A DNA stretch of 64,000 nt from Isoetes taiwanensis (taxonomy: Eukaryota > Streptophyta > Lycopodiopsida > Isoetales > Isoetaceae). Shown here piece by piece: positions 52,481-63,179 of the stretch (its first letter is position 1; each line of letters opens with the position of its first letter). A program made the translations under genes and the position numbers. Below the pieces are notes generated by a model, which was not told where the DNA came from, did not search any database, and saw only the letters and a list, made by a program, of their open reading frames with translations. The DNA is taken from assembly GCA_021234155.1 (NCBI GenBank), contig JAJEKV010000051.1:9510105-9574104 (forward strand), given 5' to 3'.

Positions 52481-53763
52481 TCTATCTTTTCATTAGAGTC
52501 CATCTAAGTTGCTTCACAAGAATTACCACCATTTTATTACAACTTATGATGAATCTCCTTTCTAATTTGACCATACATGCTGCTATTTGGAGTTGAGAAT
52601 ATAGGCTCATTTTAAGAGTGCACTAGGATGCCAAAAATTCAAGGCAGAGCTTAGATGATTGCTGGAATTAAATTTTGTAGAGCATGTGGATTAAGGATCA
52701 GATGGAGATGTTAAGCTAGAGAAGAATAGGACCTGGACTAAGATTAAAATAAACAAATGGAATCTGAGAAGCCAATAGTTGTATAAGATGAATTAAGCTA
52801 TCAAAGGTACAGAATCCAGGAGGTTGGCCAGAATTGATTAGATCTGTTGGGTCACTGCTGCGGGCAACGATGGCTAAAAGCAATAAAATGTCTGGGCTAA
52901 AAGTAATAAAAGCAATGCTAAATCCCGAATTACTCCCAATTGATCAACCAACTTATAGACATCTAAACATGATATCAAGACAATGTGCGGTATTATTTTA
53001 GCAAGCATAGAGGAGAATGAGAGACCCAGACACTTATCTGTAGAACAAATGATAGAAAATCAGAGACAAAATTGACCTCATAATAATAAATTATGCATTA
53101 AGATTGTGTGTGTGGGGTATAATATGTAGGCTACATGTACTACATGCTCTAACATGCTTTGAGATGAAAATTACTTGCTAGAGCTCGAATGCAAGCTATT
53201 TGTTTCAACATATGATTATAAAACTTAGTCCCACGACCAAATGCAGTATAAATAAGTCTAAATAAATATAAATGTTGTTAAATGTTTTCTTTCAAAGCTT
53301 GAAACAATTGAAATTAATATGTTCCATGTACTAATGTTGCCGTTATCCATTGACGATTGAAGCTCCTCCAATTCAACTATGGTGAATGCATATATTGTAT
53401 TAGAGTCAAAATTCTTTTTGTGTTGTGATGGACATCCATACCCATCAACATGTACCACAACTATAAGTACAATTCACATTCTATAAAACTTTCCACATTT
53501 CTAACATTTAATTTTAACATCACCATTGCCAAACCAATCCGACATCACTAGCTTCCTTGCATTTCTCTCTTTGCCATCTTTCAAACTTGGCAACCCAGTA
53601 GAAGGATCATATAAAACCATTGTACTATTAAATTCTCCGGTTCTCGGGATCAAATCCATAATTTTCTACACATGGTTGTTTATCTCTATCAATGTGCTTC
53701 TACGAAAGCAGCTTTATAAGCCGGGCACCATAACTAGTGACTATCTATTTGAAAATGTAACTT
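52481..53763. other. Intergenic, nothing recognised
   Basis: AT-rich. The last ~240 bases may be the 5' leader of the L1 that follows. The short frame at 53526-53777 has no recognised similarity. Confidence 0.35.
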
Positions 53764-55392
53764 TTGGTGATTTCTAAAATACAAAAGGCTTTTGGAAACA
53801 TACTTAAGTATATTGCTCCAGCTTCTAAGGCTGCGGCAAAACGGCGTGAAGCTATCGCCAGTTTGGTGATACGTGATCCCCCAGATATGGTGCAAAAAGA
53901 GGTAAATAATTCAGTTGAAAGTTCTTTGCCATCGTTGGTGATTGCTCCAGGGGTTCTTGAAGAAAGGGATTTTCCTCCCTTGCAAGGCGCTGCGAGTAAG
54001 AAAGTGGAAGTTAATGGGAATTTGCATCAAACAGGTACAGAATCCAGTCCTAATGTAGGTGCTCAGCCCCAGGCAAATGATAGTGCTTGGAAGTCATCTG
54101 ATTCTGTTACAAAAGTTTCATATCAAAGATTTAGTGATTGGCTTTGTAAAGATATATCTAGTGCATCTAGAAAGGCAAGGGTAGCAGCTGCTTTACAGGT
54201 ATTGTCTGAAGGGAGTAAGGATGAGTTGTCCGCAATCTTGGACACATTGAAAGCTCGACAGACTCAGCTTCAATAACAATTGCCTCCAGATGATATATTT
54301 TACCAGTCTGACTGTCAGGATGTAGTTGAAGCTTCTGGTATTCCTGTGGTTGAGGTGGACCATCAAGCTCATATTAAGTGTGCTGAGAACCTATCCTCAT
54401 GTGCAGTCCTTGGTTATTTTACTGGTGGCTATTTGGATTTTTCACGGTTCCGTATTTGGTTATCTCGGCTCTTGAGACGCCTCCAGCTTCCTCCTTTTCA
54501 GTCCATCAAGTTGTTGGCGAAAAACTTTGTTCTTATTATGTTTGAAAGTAGTGATGCAGTGTACTCTTTGGTATCAAGAGGGATTGATCCACTTGGTGGG
54601 GAGTATATGATGTATCAGTATTACTCTCCTGGTTTTACACCAGATATGGTTCGCGCATTAAAGATGCCTTGCTGGTTCTCAATATCTAATCTTCCTCCTG
54701 ATCTAATGGCTCATCAATTTCTAGTTGCAATTGCAACTGGTCTTGGGGTTCATATCTCACATTCCATCATGAATGGTCCAAGGATTTGTGTCTCAATGCC
54801 AGTGGACTCAGCTTTACCAGATTGTATAGTGGTGAAAAGTGGGCCTTGGTATAAGAAGTTGGATCTTAAGCTTTTGAATGGTCCAGAATTAGCCCGTCTA
54901 TTTCCTGACAAGGAGGCTTTTGCTAGCTTTCGTTGAGGCACTCGTGCATCTCAGGCATCTGTTCAACCTTCTTCTCAGGCTCAAGCTCCCATTGTTACTT
55001 CTTCATCTATTCACGATCAACCTTTACCAGTTGTGGTGCACTCCTCATCCATGGAAGATGCTCTAATTCCAGTTCCGACAGTGTCGTCTTTAGCGCCATC
55101 ATCTGTACCTGTAGTTCCTTCTTCTCTCCATGTTGATGCTTCTTCCTCTCATGTTTCTGAGGTTGTTATGGCTGATAGTCCTAATCTTCTGTGCGCAAAA
55201 GAGTCATGGCAGCAGGTCAATTGGAAGAAGGCGGCAAGGAAGAAGTCTGTTATGTCATCTCATGAGGCTATCCTGCCTCGTTCTATTCGGTGGCACGATA
55301 ATTTGATGTCTGTTGATGATCATCTCGATGTGGTAGACCATGTTGATTGTGATGAGGCCATTAAACGCCTCAAGGTGGCACAAGGAGTGTGA
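53764..55392 (+). pseudogene. L1 ORF1 (DUF4283-like), two in-frame stops
   Basis: A single frame with TAA at 54274-54276 and TGA at 54934-54936. Part 1 (to 54276) is a hydrophilic N-terminus containing ERDFPPLQ, a common plant L1 ORF1 phrase. Part 2 (54280-54936) has the core with GYFTGGYLDFSRFRIWLSRL, MMYQYYSPGFTPDM, MPCWFSISNLPPDLMAHQFL and GPRICVSMPVD, the DUF4283-like nucleic-acid-binding fold. Part 3 is serine/proline-rich and ends with WQQVNWKKAARKKSVM. The TGA replaces a probable CGA arginine. The first ATG in this frame is at about 53886. The earlier part has only TTG or GTG starts, so the N-terminus may be truncated. Confidence 0.75.
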
Positions 55393-55526
55393 GTATATAC
55401 TGTGTATGGGTGGTTTTGCTTAGTGGACTATTTCGTCCTCTAGGTTTTGAGTCCCATATCAGAGGTCCCTTGTATGTATCTTAATTGTTCTTGATAATAG
55501 ATTGTCGTCCTTCAAAGAAAAAAATC
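53764..55526 (+). mobile_element. L1-type element with ORF1 only (no ORF2)
   Basis: A plus-strand unit consisting of a DUF4283-like ORF1, then a short 3' UTR (GTCCCTTGTATGTATCTTAATTG...) closing in an A-rich tail at 55515-55524. No endonuclease or RT is present between the ORF1 end (55390) and the tail, only about 130 bases. This resembles half-L1 (HAL1) elements that mobilise with help from a full L1. A target duplication was not found, so the 5' limit is uncertain. Confidence 0.65.
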
Positions 55527-58500
55527 ATTTTGAGCTGGGGTTCTAGATACACTACCTCGTCTTCCACTTGACCTCCCAATTTTTACATAAGCTCAACGCC
55601 TTGAACGCTAGCTATATCATTGCATCTCAAAGACAATATTTTTATGGTCGTATTTAGTTTCGACTCTTAAAAGGGCACAAGGCGCTGGCTCTGCTATAAC
55701 ACTAAATTTTTGTATATTTAATCTTAAGACCTAAGATCCAATGACCATATAAGATTGTTGATTCTTCCAATCAACTTATCCCCTAGGCCGACGATTGTCT
55801 GGTTGGAGTCCCAATTACTCTTAGTGATATCTTCTTATCTAGATTCAAAGACCCTTAGTTCTAGAAGCCTAAGTCTTTGTCATCTTCAATTATTGCAGTA
55901 AATCTATTGACTTCAGGTTCTTTAGTTTTGATTCATCATTTTTATTCTTTCGACAATCGCATGCCCAACGGCCAGCTTTTCACAATATCGTCATTTTTTC
56001 GGCTTCATTTATGCCATATTGCTAGTGCCATTGCTTTGTTCTTCACTAAATACATTTGAATGCTTTATTTGTTCTGCATTTTCTCTTTAGTACCTTTGAA
56101 TGCTTAATTTATTCTCCAAAGATTTGATCGAGAGTGTTCCAGTTAATTCTTGTAGATTTGGAGAAATCCACATGGTGATTTAGCGTGTCACCTAATCCTA
56201 ATCCAATCATTTGTTCTTTAGTTCCCACTTCACAAGTTCGGTAGCATCAGTTGGGTTCGTCTTGGAACTATCCATGACTTTAAGGAGATCTTTCTCGATT
56301 AAGAACTTCATTTTGACTTGCCACATATGGAAGTTCTCGCCATTGAATTTTTCGATCACAACAGTCTGTTACACACGAGAAACCAGAGTAAGCATCTTAT
56401 GAAACATACATATGAGCAGATCTAGTTGTACAAATAGGCTGCAATGCTAAATTGCCTGTAAGATTGCCCCTTAATGTATGATGCTTTTGTATTTGATTTA
56501 TATTAACATGACGAATATACTTGCACTATTTAAGACATGTAAATCAACACCATATAAGCCAACTGTGCCATTTTGCAGGTCCGTAACAAAACAAACTGAG
56601 AGCCATGAGGAGTCCTGCAAAGCAATTCAAGAATAAGCACAACACGGATTATTAGATTCGTATAACCAAGAAATGGAGTTCAAGAATCAAATATAGAAAA
56701 CGTCCACTAAGACTGAGCATAGCCATTCTAGCTAATCTATTAGCCTACTCTCAAAATGCTAAAAGGAGAAGGAAAATTGAAAAACCAAGAAAAAAGGGGA
56801 AAAAGCTGGATTGCTACATTTATATCTCATGAGATTGAAGCATATGCTTTATCCTGCTATGTATTCATCTAAACTCCTGAGACCATGTATTCAGAACCAA
56901 ATGTAGTACAGGAAATCCCTCTTGATTTCTAACAGATAATATCAGCCAATTTGCACCTACATTCATTTATGACTTTATGAATGCTTGTATTTACATTCTT
57001 TCCGTTTGTTTTGTGAATCTCATATGCTTCACATAATCGAGTTTCTAATATTCTGTTTGGTCTAAAGAAGTGTAAATCTAAAAGCAATGTGACATTTTCT
57101 GTTCTCCTATTACATACAATTGTAGAAGGACTGTGGCGCAATGCTAGGTAAAGAGCATATTTTCTTTCAGTCATTCCGAGGAAGTATTTTATTGTGCACA
57201 GAACTGTAGGCCATGTATAGTTACCAGTGAGAGGCATATGCCATTCTCCCTTTCTCCGCAGGATCTTTCTGCCTACAGGACAGTATTCACTTCTGCACTT
57301 GATATCTATATAATTCTGCTAGAAGAGGCTAATGTTTAGAAAGAAGGGGTAGAGCATTTGACTTGGTGACTTGACCCAAAAGATGAGAGCATTCTAGAAG
57401 CTTAAGCAGAATAAGGCACTATAAATGCAATTTGCCATAGATCGTGCCACAGTCAGATAAATTAGATTACTGCTGTGTTTTAGTGAGGTTGGTATTTGGT
57501 TTTGTATATTTCTTACGCTATAATAAAGTGTTCAGTCGTTCTCATCTTCTATGTTTGATATCCAGGATCATGATGCTTATGTCGCTCCATGATCGTTGCC
57601 CATAAGCTTAATAGTAAGAAGTTGACTTGCACCTGGTTAGCAATATTCCTGCTAAATGCCAGCTGGCTATTTCTACCAACATTGCCAACACCCTTTGCAG
57701 TGGTAGCCATCATTTGCTCCCAAAACGAAGTGTTTTGATGTTTTCAGCTATATGTCAAGCATTTTAATTGTGCTTTGAAGTTGTGTTTTGATTGTTGTTC
57801 TGATGTTTGCAGGCATCAAGGTTCCTCAACATTAGTTGAATGCTGCTCAGATCTTCTATTAGAGACATCGCCATCTGCAATAGTACAAAAGGGCTTTCAA
57901 TGCTCATTTGTCATAATTGTTTGAGTGACAATTTAGATAATAGAACAACAAACTGAGTTAAATAGATTGACTAAAAACCACTGGTTCAAATATGAACTCA
58001 GAATTTTATATAAAGGATTTCCTACATTCACCTACATGTTATTATATCCATTTTTTTACTTTCTAGGTACTAGCTTGAATACAACGGTTCAAATGACACC
58101 TCATATTTCACTTCACAAACATCCAATAAGCAAATTTCTTTAAGATCTTTTGATAGGTGCAAAATAAATGACAAGTAATTAAATGCATAACAAGACAAGA
58201 TATCAAGGAAAATAAAGGACAAGCAGTCAAATGCATAACAACAGACAAGATATCAAGGAAGCAAGCAATGGCCAGAATCTGGTCTATAAAGTGGACAATT
58301 ATTTCTATGAAGCATTAAAACAAGGTGTCTATAAGATAGTTAAACTAACAGTCATCAAAGTCTTCTCCATTTATCTTCGATTAACCCTTACCTATTATGC
58401 AATATGGATAAGTTCTCTATAAAATGTCTTGAATTACTTTGCAAATTATGGGACTTTATGGTTCATGCGGCCTAATATCCAGTGACTTTACATTCGGCTT

Positions 58501-59040
58501 AAAATGCTTATCTAAGTACTGAATAAAGGTTTTAAGAATTGGGATTGTCCTGGAAAAACTCAATTGCATGCTTTATAAAAAATAAATCTACAAATGGCGG
58601 CCAATGGTGATCACTTTCGGTATGACAATTATTTACAATGTAGGAATTTGAAAATGTTAGAATTCTTGCACCCTGGTTGTATCGATGTTTTACAATAACT
58701 CGCCCTCCTTATAATATGCAAACACTAGGGCCGCATCAAGTTTCATGCTTTCCCCAACAAAGTACTGGAAATCATTGAGCTTGGAAAGCAACCACTTCAC
58801 AACACCCCTCCACATTTTTCTTAAACTCATCATGATGGTCCCAAGAACAAGGGCGTCAAAACCTTGATAGAGCACTTAATATAGCCCAAAAATCCTCTTG
58901 TCGAAGGCAGGCTGCTCCTGCAACCGGAACTACTCCTGCAACCAGAAGGTATCAATATATCTAACCTTAACAGCCTAGTCATCAATACCTTCTGCATCCT
59001 CACCACCTTCAGCAAGAAGGGTTTGCACCAATATCAATGA
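55527..59040. other. Intergenic, nothing clearly recognised
   Basis: 3.5 kb of AT-rich sequence. The only frame of note is 56929-57237 (minus), treated separately. No RNA genes or repeats of note. Confidence 0.4.
56929..57297 (-). other. Unrecognised frame, possible GIY-YIG-like fragment
   Basis: Extending the frame upstream of its first start gives CRSEYCPVGRKILRRKGEWH, then MPLTGNYTWPTVLCTIKYFL, GMTERKYALYLALRHSP and LHFFRPNRILETRLCEAYEI. A CxxxC segment, an I-K-x-F-x-G-M-T-x-R stretch and HFF downstream loosely echo GIY-YIG nucleases (Y.I.C...Y.G.T.R...R..H...HF). The similarity is weak and may be chance. Confidence 0.2.
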
Positions 59041-59631
59041 CAAATCATGTATACTTCTTATTGTGAATAAAAGAAACAATCTATGGAACAATTTTGTGCT
59101 TGCTTCTTCAGCTTGTCAATCCAGTAATGCAGAGATTTCTCGGTGTTCCGATAGCCACAAAAACCAAATTCCTTGCTCTTGTGCATACTCAAAATTACAA
59201 GCTTAGGTCCCATGCTGGAAAACTTATCCATAAACCAAAACTGGCCAACCTCTTTAGGGTTGATAGGGTGTAAAGGATGCATGGACACTATCTCATCCCA
59301 CACATGTCCCTTGTTCCAGATTGAAACCCTCGAATATGGAGCTACCTCCAAGCGGAAACTTCTCTGCCAATATTGGCTACAGATGTTTCCACTTAAACAC
59401 ATTGCCATTTGTAATATTGAAATAGCCTAGATTTCTTGTTCTGCAATAAGTTCAACATCAAAAACATCTTGCAGGACTTGTTGGCAAGCATTTTTATTTC
59501 CGAGAAATTCAAAAGGCAGGCCCTTATATTTGCATATGGCAACATACGCACACATAGCACCTATAGCATCCATCTAGTTTCTAGAGAAAAGCCAAAAATG
59601 CCACCCGGCCTATGAATACTCCAAGCTCCTT

Positions 59632-59855
59632 TGTTGAGGTGAGATGATCCTGATCCTCACCATACATCTGGAGGGCTCTGATTAAGAGTCACCAGCAGTT
59701 AGAGATGCCTCTTGGGCTGGACCGATCCATCCAGAGAGGCACATCCCTTCATATATATATGCTATATAATCATGGCTACGGTTGGGGTCTGTCCAAACGG
59801 TTTTACTCTGATCAGTACATTCAGTTCTATATTTCTGTATTCTAGATTATTAACA
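59632..59855 (+). repeat. TRIM 5' LTR
   Basis: Starts TGTTGAGGTGAGATG and ends TTATTAACA directly before the PBS. Confidence 0.85.
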
Positions 59856-59869
59856 TGGTATCAGAGCCC
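59856..59869 (+). other. TRIM primer-binding site
   Basis: TGGTATCAGAGCCC, complementary to the initiator tRNA-Met 3' end, directly after the 5' LTR. Confidence 0.9.
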
Positions 59870-59897
59870 AGGATGTAGCCTGGGCACTTCGTGATTC

Positions 59898-59957
59898 ATG
59901 GAGATGGAGGCCAGCACTGAAGCTGGCACCGAGGAGGACGAACCTCCTGATCTGTAA
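59898..59957 (+). CDS. TRIM micro-ORF, possible gag-start remnant
   Basis: A 19-codon frame MEMEASTEAGTEEDEPPDL ending in TAA begins 29 bases after the PBS, where a Copia gag ATG would lie. It is very acidic. It may be the remnant of the parental gag start kept for RNA packaging or translation. Function is unknown. Confidence 0.35.
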   Translation: MEMEASTEAGTEEDEPPDL

Positions 59958-60309
59958 TGAGGGAATTGGGCAGTAGTCTATGTATCCCATTCCCATACCA
60001 ATCCATCCAAAAAAGATCTGGATGCCTGCATGCATTTCGGATATGGTGTTGCTGGTGAAGGCATGTTGTGCTTGTGGTATTTAGATGCTGTGAAGAATTT
60101 GCAGTAGAAGAGATGAAGCCCAAGCAAGTACATTCAAGATGCATGTGAGAAACTCCAGTTTGTTGCTCAAGATTCCATCCCTGAAGAGAAGCCTGGCCCA
60201 AGAATGAATTGGTCCAGAGGTTTGTTGCAGATTGCAGAAGAAGACTGCTTTGGAGTTTGAAGGGGAGTTGTCTAAAGGCTCTTGCCTTGATTCTTATTCG
60301 AATGCAAGA

Positions 60310-60320
60310 TCAAAGGGGAG
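60310..60320 (+). other. TRIM polypurine tract
   Basis: TCAAAGGGGAG directly precedes the 3' LTR. Confidence 0.85.
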
Positions 60321-60534
60321 TGTTGAGATGAGATATTCCTGATCCTCACCATACATCTGGAGGGCTCTGATTAAGAGTCACCAGTAGTCCTTGGGCTGGA
60401 TCGATCCACCCAGAGAGGCACATCCCTTCATATATATGCTATATATTCATGGCTACGGTTGGGCTCTATCCAACGGGTTTTCCTCTAATCAGTACATTCA
60501 GTTCTGTATTTCTGTGTTCTAGATATTAGTGGCA
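60321..60534 (+). repeat. TRIM 3' LTR
   Basis: TGTTGAGATGAGATATTCC..., matching 59632-59855 with substitutions and a small deletion. The 3' boundary is uncertain by a few bases because the terminal CA is blurred. Confidence 0.75.
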
Positions 60535-61124
60535 TCAAACAGGATGTCCTCCAAATCATAGTAAAAAAATTGGACAGAAAGCCTAGGCAATCTCTCATGA
60601 TAAGGAGCATCAGGGATTTGAACCTTTCCAAAGTTTTCAAAAGAACCCAGGTAAGACTTTGGATCCAGATTGAAGGTGCTCTATGACAGGATTAGGCTGC
60701 TACAAAAGGGCATCTATGCAATTAAGGAACATGGCAGAGTTAGCCTCTCTGTTTTTAATCTTTGTGTTTTTAGAAACCCAGGTGACCCAGAAAAAATGAG
60801 TAACATTATGCAAAAGGCCTCCCGCGGTATATATTCCACAGTGCAGAAAGCCAGTCTGGTTTTGGCATGTGCCTATGCCATAGACTTTCCATGGCAGATA
60901 GGTCACTGGAGTGCCATCTTTTGGCTATGGAATTATGAATCCGCCCCCTGGCCTCTTCCTGGTTAGCAGCTCTGCCAGACTATTGCCTAAAATCCCTGTT
61001 ACTCCTGCTATCAATGCTATCTTATACTTTGAAGGAGCCTCCATCCTAATTTACGCTTCCTTTTTTTCCTTTCTAACTAGCCCTACGCCTCAATCCCCTT
61101 TTCAACTGCATGGAAGCTCCTAAT

Positions 61125-61341
61125 TGTGAATATAGAGTGCACAACAGAATATGGTGGAAATATGTAGTTGGGTTTTGTATTGAATGGTGTAACAAAAAGA
61201 ATACAATATAGACTCAAATATATATATGCATTGGACAAATGCATGAAATGACCCGTTACTTATTGTGTCTCTTGGACACGTCAGCAGAGATGAGCTGACA
61301 GGCAGATAGCGCTGCCGCTCCGCTGCCGCTAACTGCTAACA
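61125..61341 (-). repeat. Copia 3' LTR (217 bp)
   Basis: On the minus strand it begins TGTTAGCAGTTAGCGGCAGC and ends CTCTATATTCACA (TG...CA). Confidence 0.75.
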
Positions 61342-61355
61342 CTCCCCCATCAGCC
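61342..61355 (-). other. Copia polypurine tract
   Basis: Minus-strand GATGGGGGAG directly before the LTR TGTTAG. Confidence 0.8.
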
Positions 61356-61399
61356 AGACTCTAGCTGACAGCTGTCTTCTAGATATATCTTCAATTGTT

Positions 61400-62252
61400 C
61401 ACGAAAACAGTCTAACTTATCTCGAGAGAGTGACTTTGTCAGCAAATCTGCTATCATGTCTTCTCGTTGACAAGAGAGCAAGTTAATTACTCCATTCTTT
61501 ACTTGCTCTCGGATAAAGTGATATCCGTGTCAATGTGTCTCGTTCTTGCATGATACTTGGAAGAATAGGCTAATTCCACAAAGACTCTTGTTGTCACAAT
61601 AGAGAATGGTAGGTCCTTCTTGCGGAAGCATGATTCCCCTTAGTAATTCTCTTAACCATATTACTTCTTGTGTTTGTAGAAGTAGCAGCTATATACTCAA
61701 ATTGCTTGATGATAGTGCAACTATAGGTTGCTTTTTACTCTTCCAAGAGATAAGACAATTTCCCAAATAGAATATGAATGCTGAAGTGGATCGTCTTGTA
61801 TCTCGCTCTCCAGCCCAATCCGCATCACAATATCCATAAAGTTGCAACGAGTCAGGACTGGTTTTATAATTCAGCACATAATTCTTGGTTCCTCCAATAT
61901 ATCTCATTATTCTTTTGACAGCAAGCCAATGAAGGTGTCCTGGATTATTCAAGAATTGGCTCAATACTCCAACTGAATATGCTATGTCTGGCCTCGTGCA
62001 CAGGGCCAAATAATTCAGAGAGCCAATTGCATGTCTACATGGGACATCCTTCATTGCATCTCTCTCTTGCTCAGTAGAAGGGGACATATCATTTGTGTAT
62101 GAGATATTAAATTCCATAGGTGTTGCTGCAGGATTAGCTTGATCCATTCCAAACCTATTCAAGATATCATCAATGTAACGTGCTTGACTTAACTTCATCC
62201 ATCCATTTTTGTGGTCTCGAATGATTTGGATTCTAAGGAAGTGGTGCACCTC
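61400..62252 (-). pseudogene. Copia RT end and RNase H
   Basis: Follows the RT frame directly after an in-frame TAG (MSDM-stop-EVHHFLRIQI). It contains HHFLRIQIIRDHKNGWMKLS, DDILNRFGMDQANPAATP, HAIGSLNYLALCTRPDIAYSV, the GYCDADWAGERDTRRSTSAF RNase H start and SWKSKKQPIVALSS. At 61689 a frameshift intervenes. EYIAATST, TQEVIWLRELLRG, YCDNKSLCGIS, ARTRHID and ADLLTKSL remain readable in shifted frames to about 61400. Confidence 0.9.
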
Positions 62253-63113
62253 CTACATGTCAGACATCTGGAACTCGGCTGATAGCTGGCTCTTCACTTG
62301 ATTAAGGAGAACAATAGAATTTGCCAATAATAGGCAGTCATCAACATATAAGGCAACCATAACAAAGAACTCCCCCATACGGTGCACATATACATTACCA
62401 TCAGCAGAAGTACTCCCAAAACCGAGACTAAGAAGGTGACCATTCATGCGATCAAACCAGGCTTTAGTCGACTGCTTCAAACCATATAATGCCTTTTTGA
62501 GTTTACACACCAAGTTCTCGTGGCCCGCCTTCACATAACCTTCTGGTTGAGCCACATAAACTTCTTCATTTAGTGTGCCATGCAAGAAGGCAGTTTGAAC
62601 GTCTAACTGATGGACCTCCAAGTTTGATTGAACCGCCATAGCAAGCAGAGTTCGAATGGATGGCATACGCACCATGGGAGAGAATGTATCTGTAAAGTCA
62701 ACACCAGCAATTTGTGAGAACCCACGGGCAACAAACCTTGCTTTAAAACGCTCGACTTGGCCTGCAGCATTGCGCTTGAATTTAAATAGCCACTTGGTAG
62801 TGACCATCTTTCTTTCAGGCGGGAGGGGAGTGAGTTCCCACGTTCCATTCTTCAATAAGGAATCATACTCAGATTGCATGGCTTGTCGCCATTGCTTGGC
62901 ATGGGGACCTGATAAAGCTTCTTGAACAGTTAATGGTTCTTGAGAGGCTTCATCGAGAGGCACCAAATCAATAGATTCAGCATCTTGAATGATCATGTTC
63001 ATCCATCGCTTATGGGTTCCTTGAGAAGCTTCTAATGCATCAGCCACCTTAGAGGAAAGATAACTGATTCTGCCAGATCTAGTTGAGCCACGATTTGGTT
63101 TATTAGGATCCAC
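62253..63113 (-). pseudogene. Copia reverse transcriptase
   Basis: An open 286-residue block: GTWELTPLPPERKMVTTKWL, FKARFVARGFSQIAGVDF, MPSIRTLLAMAV, QLDVQTAFLHGTLNEEVY (catalytic D), LKKALYGLKQSTKAWFDRMN and FVMVALYVDDCLLLANS (YVDD). It has no internal stops. Its first residues follow a TGA in frame (GPSS-stop-QGRHIG), so integrase and RT were one frame before that change. Confidence 0.9.
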
Positions 63114-63179
63114 TATTGTAGGAATACCAGCAATATGACGTTCCTTTGTCTTGTGTGATCTACCAATATGTCGCCCTTG

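Larger units (their letters stand above)
59632..60534 (+). mobile_element. TRIM (miniature LTR retrotransposon)
   Basis: Two LTRs of about 220 bp (59632-59855 and 60321-~60534; TGTTGAG...) flank an internal 465 bp with a PBS (TGGTATCAGAGCCC) and a polypurine tract (TCAAAGGGGAG) but no pol genes. This is a TRIM, non-autonomous and mobilised in trans by Copia proteins. It lies in the PRISE pseudogene between the DILFDA and SIHRPG blocks. LTR identity is about 90 percent by eye. A target duplication is not clear. Confidence 0.85.
59081..61044 (-). pseudogene. PRISE/VEP1 (progesterone 5-beta-reductase-like) pseudogene
   Basis: PRISE enzymes are short-chain NADPH-dependent enone reductases (1,4-enone reduction, iridoid/cardenolide-related activities). 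The minus strand starts MEAPSKYKIALIAGVTGIL with the NADPH-binding GVTGI(L)GNSLAE motif. It continues PWKVYGIG, VTHFFWVTWVSKN, ANSAMFLNCIDALL, HLQSGSKSYLGSFENFGKVQ (the SGSK lysine region), LPRLSVQFFYYDLEDILFDA (the YY tyrosine region), SIHRPGGIFGFS, AICKYKGLPFEFLGN, GHVWDEIV, EVGQFWFMDKFSSMG, SKEFGFCGYRNTEKSLHYWI, ending KHKIVP at 59081. It has several frameshifts and stops, including two tryptophan codons changed to TAG, and is split by a TRIM at 59632-60534. No intron is evident, so it could be retrocopied or intron-poor. Confidence 0.9.

Noticed and set aside
54280-54936. The DUF4283-like frame as an independent host gene
   Set aside because: The frame continues in phase on both sides through single stops and matches an L1 ORF1 with a 3' UTR and A-rich tail.
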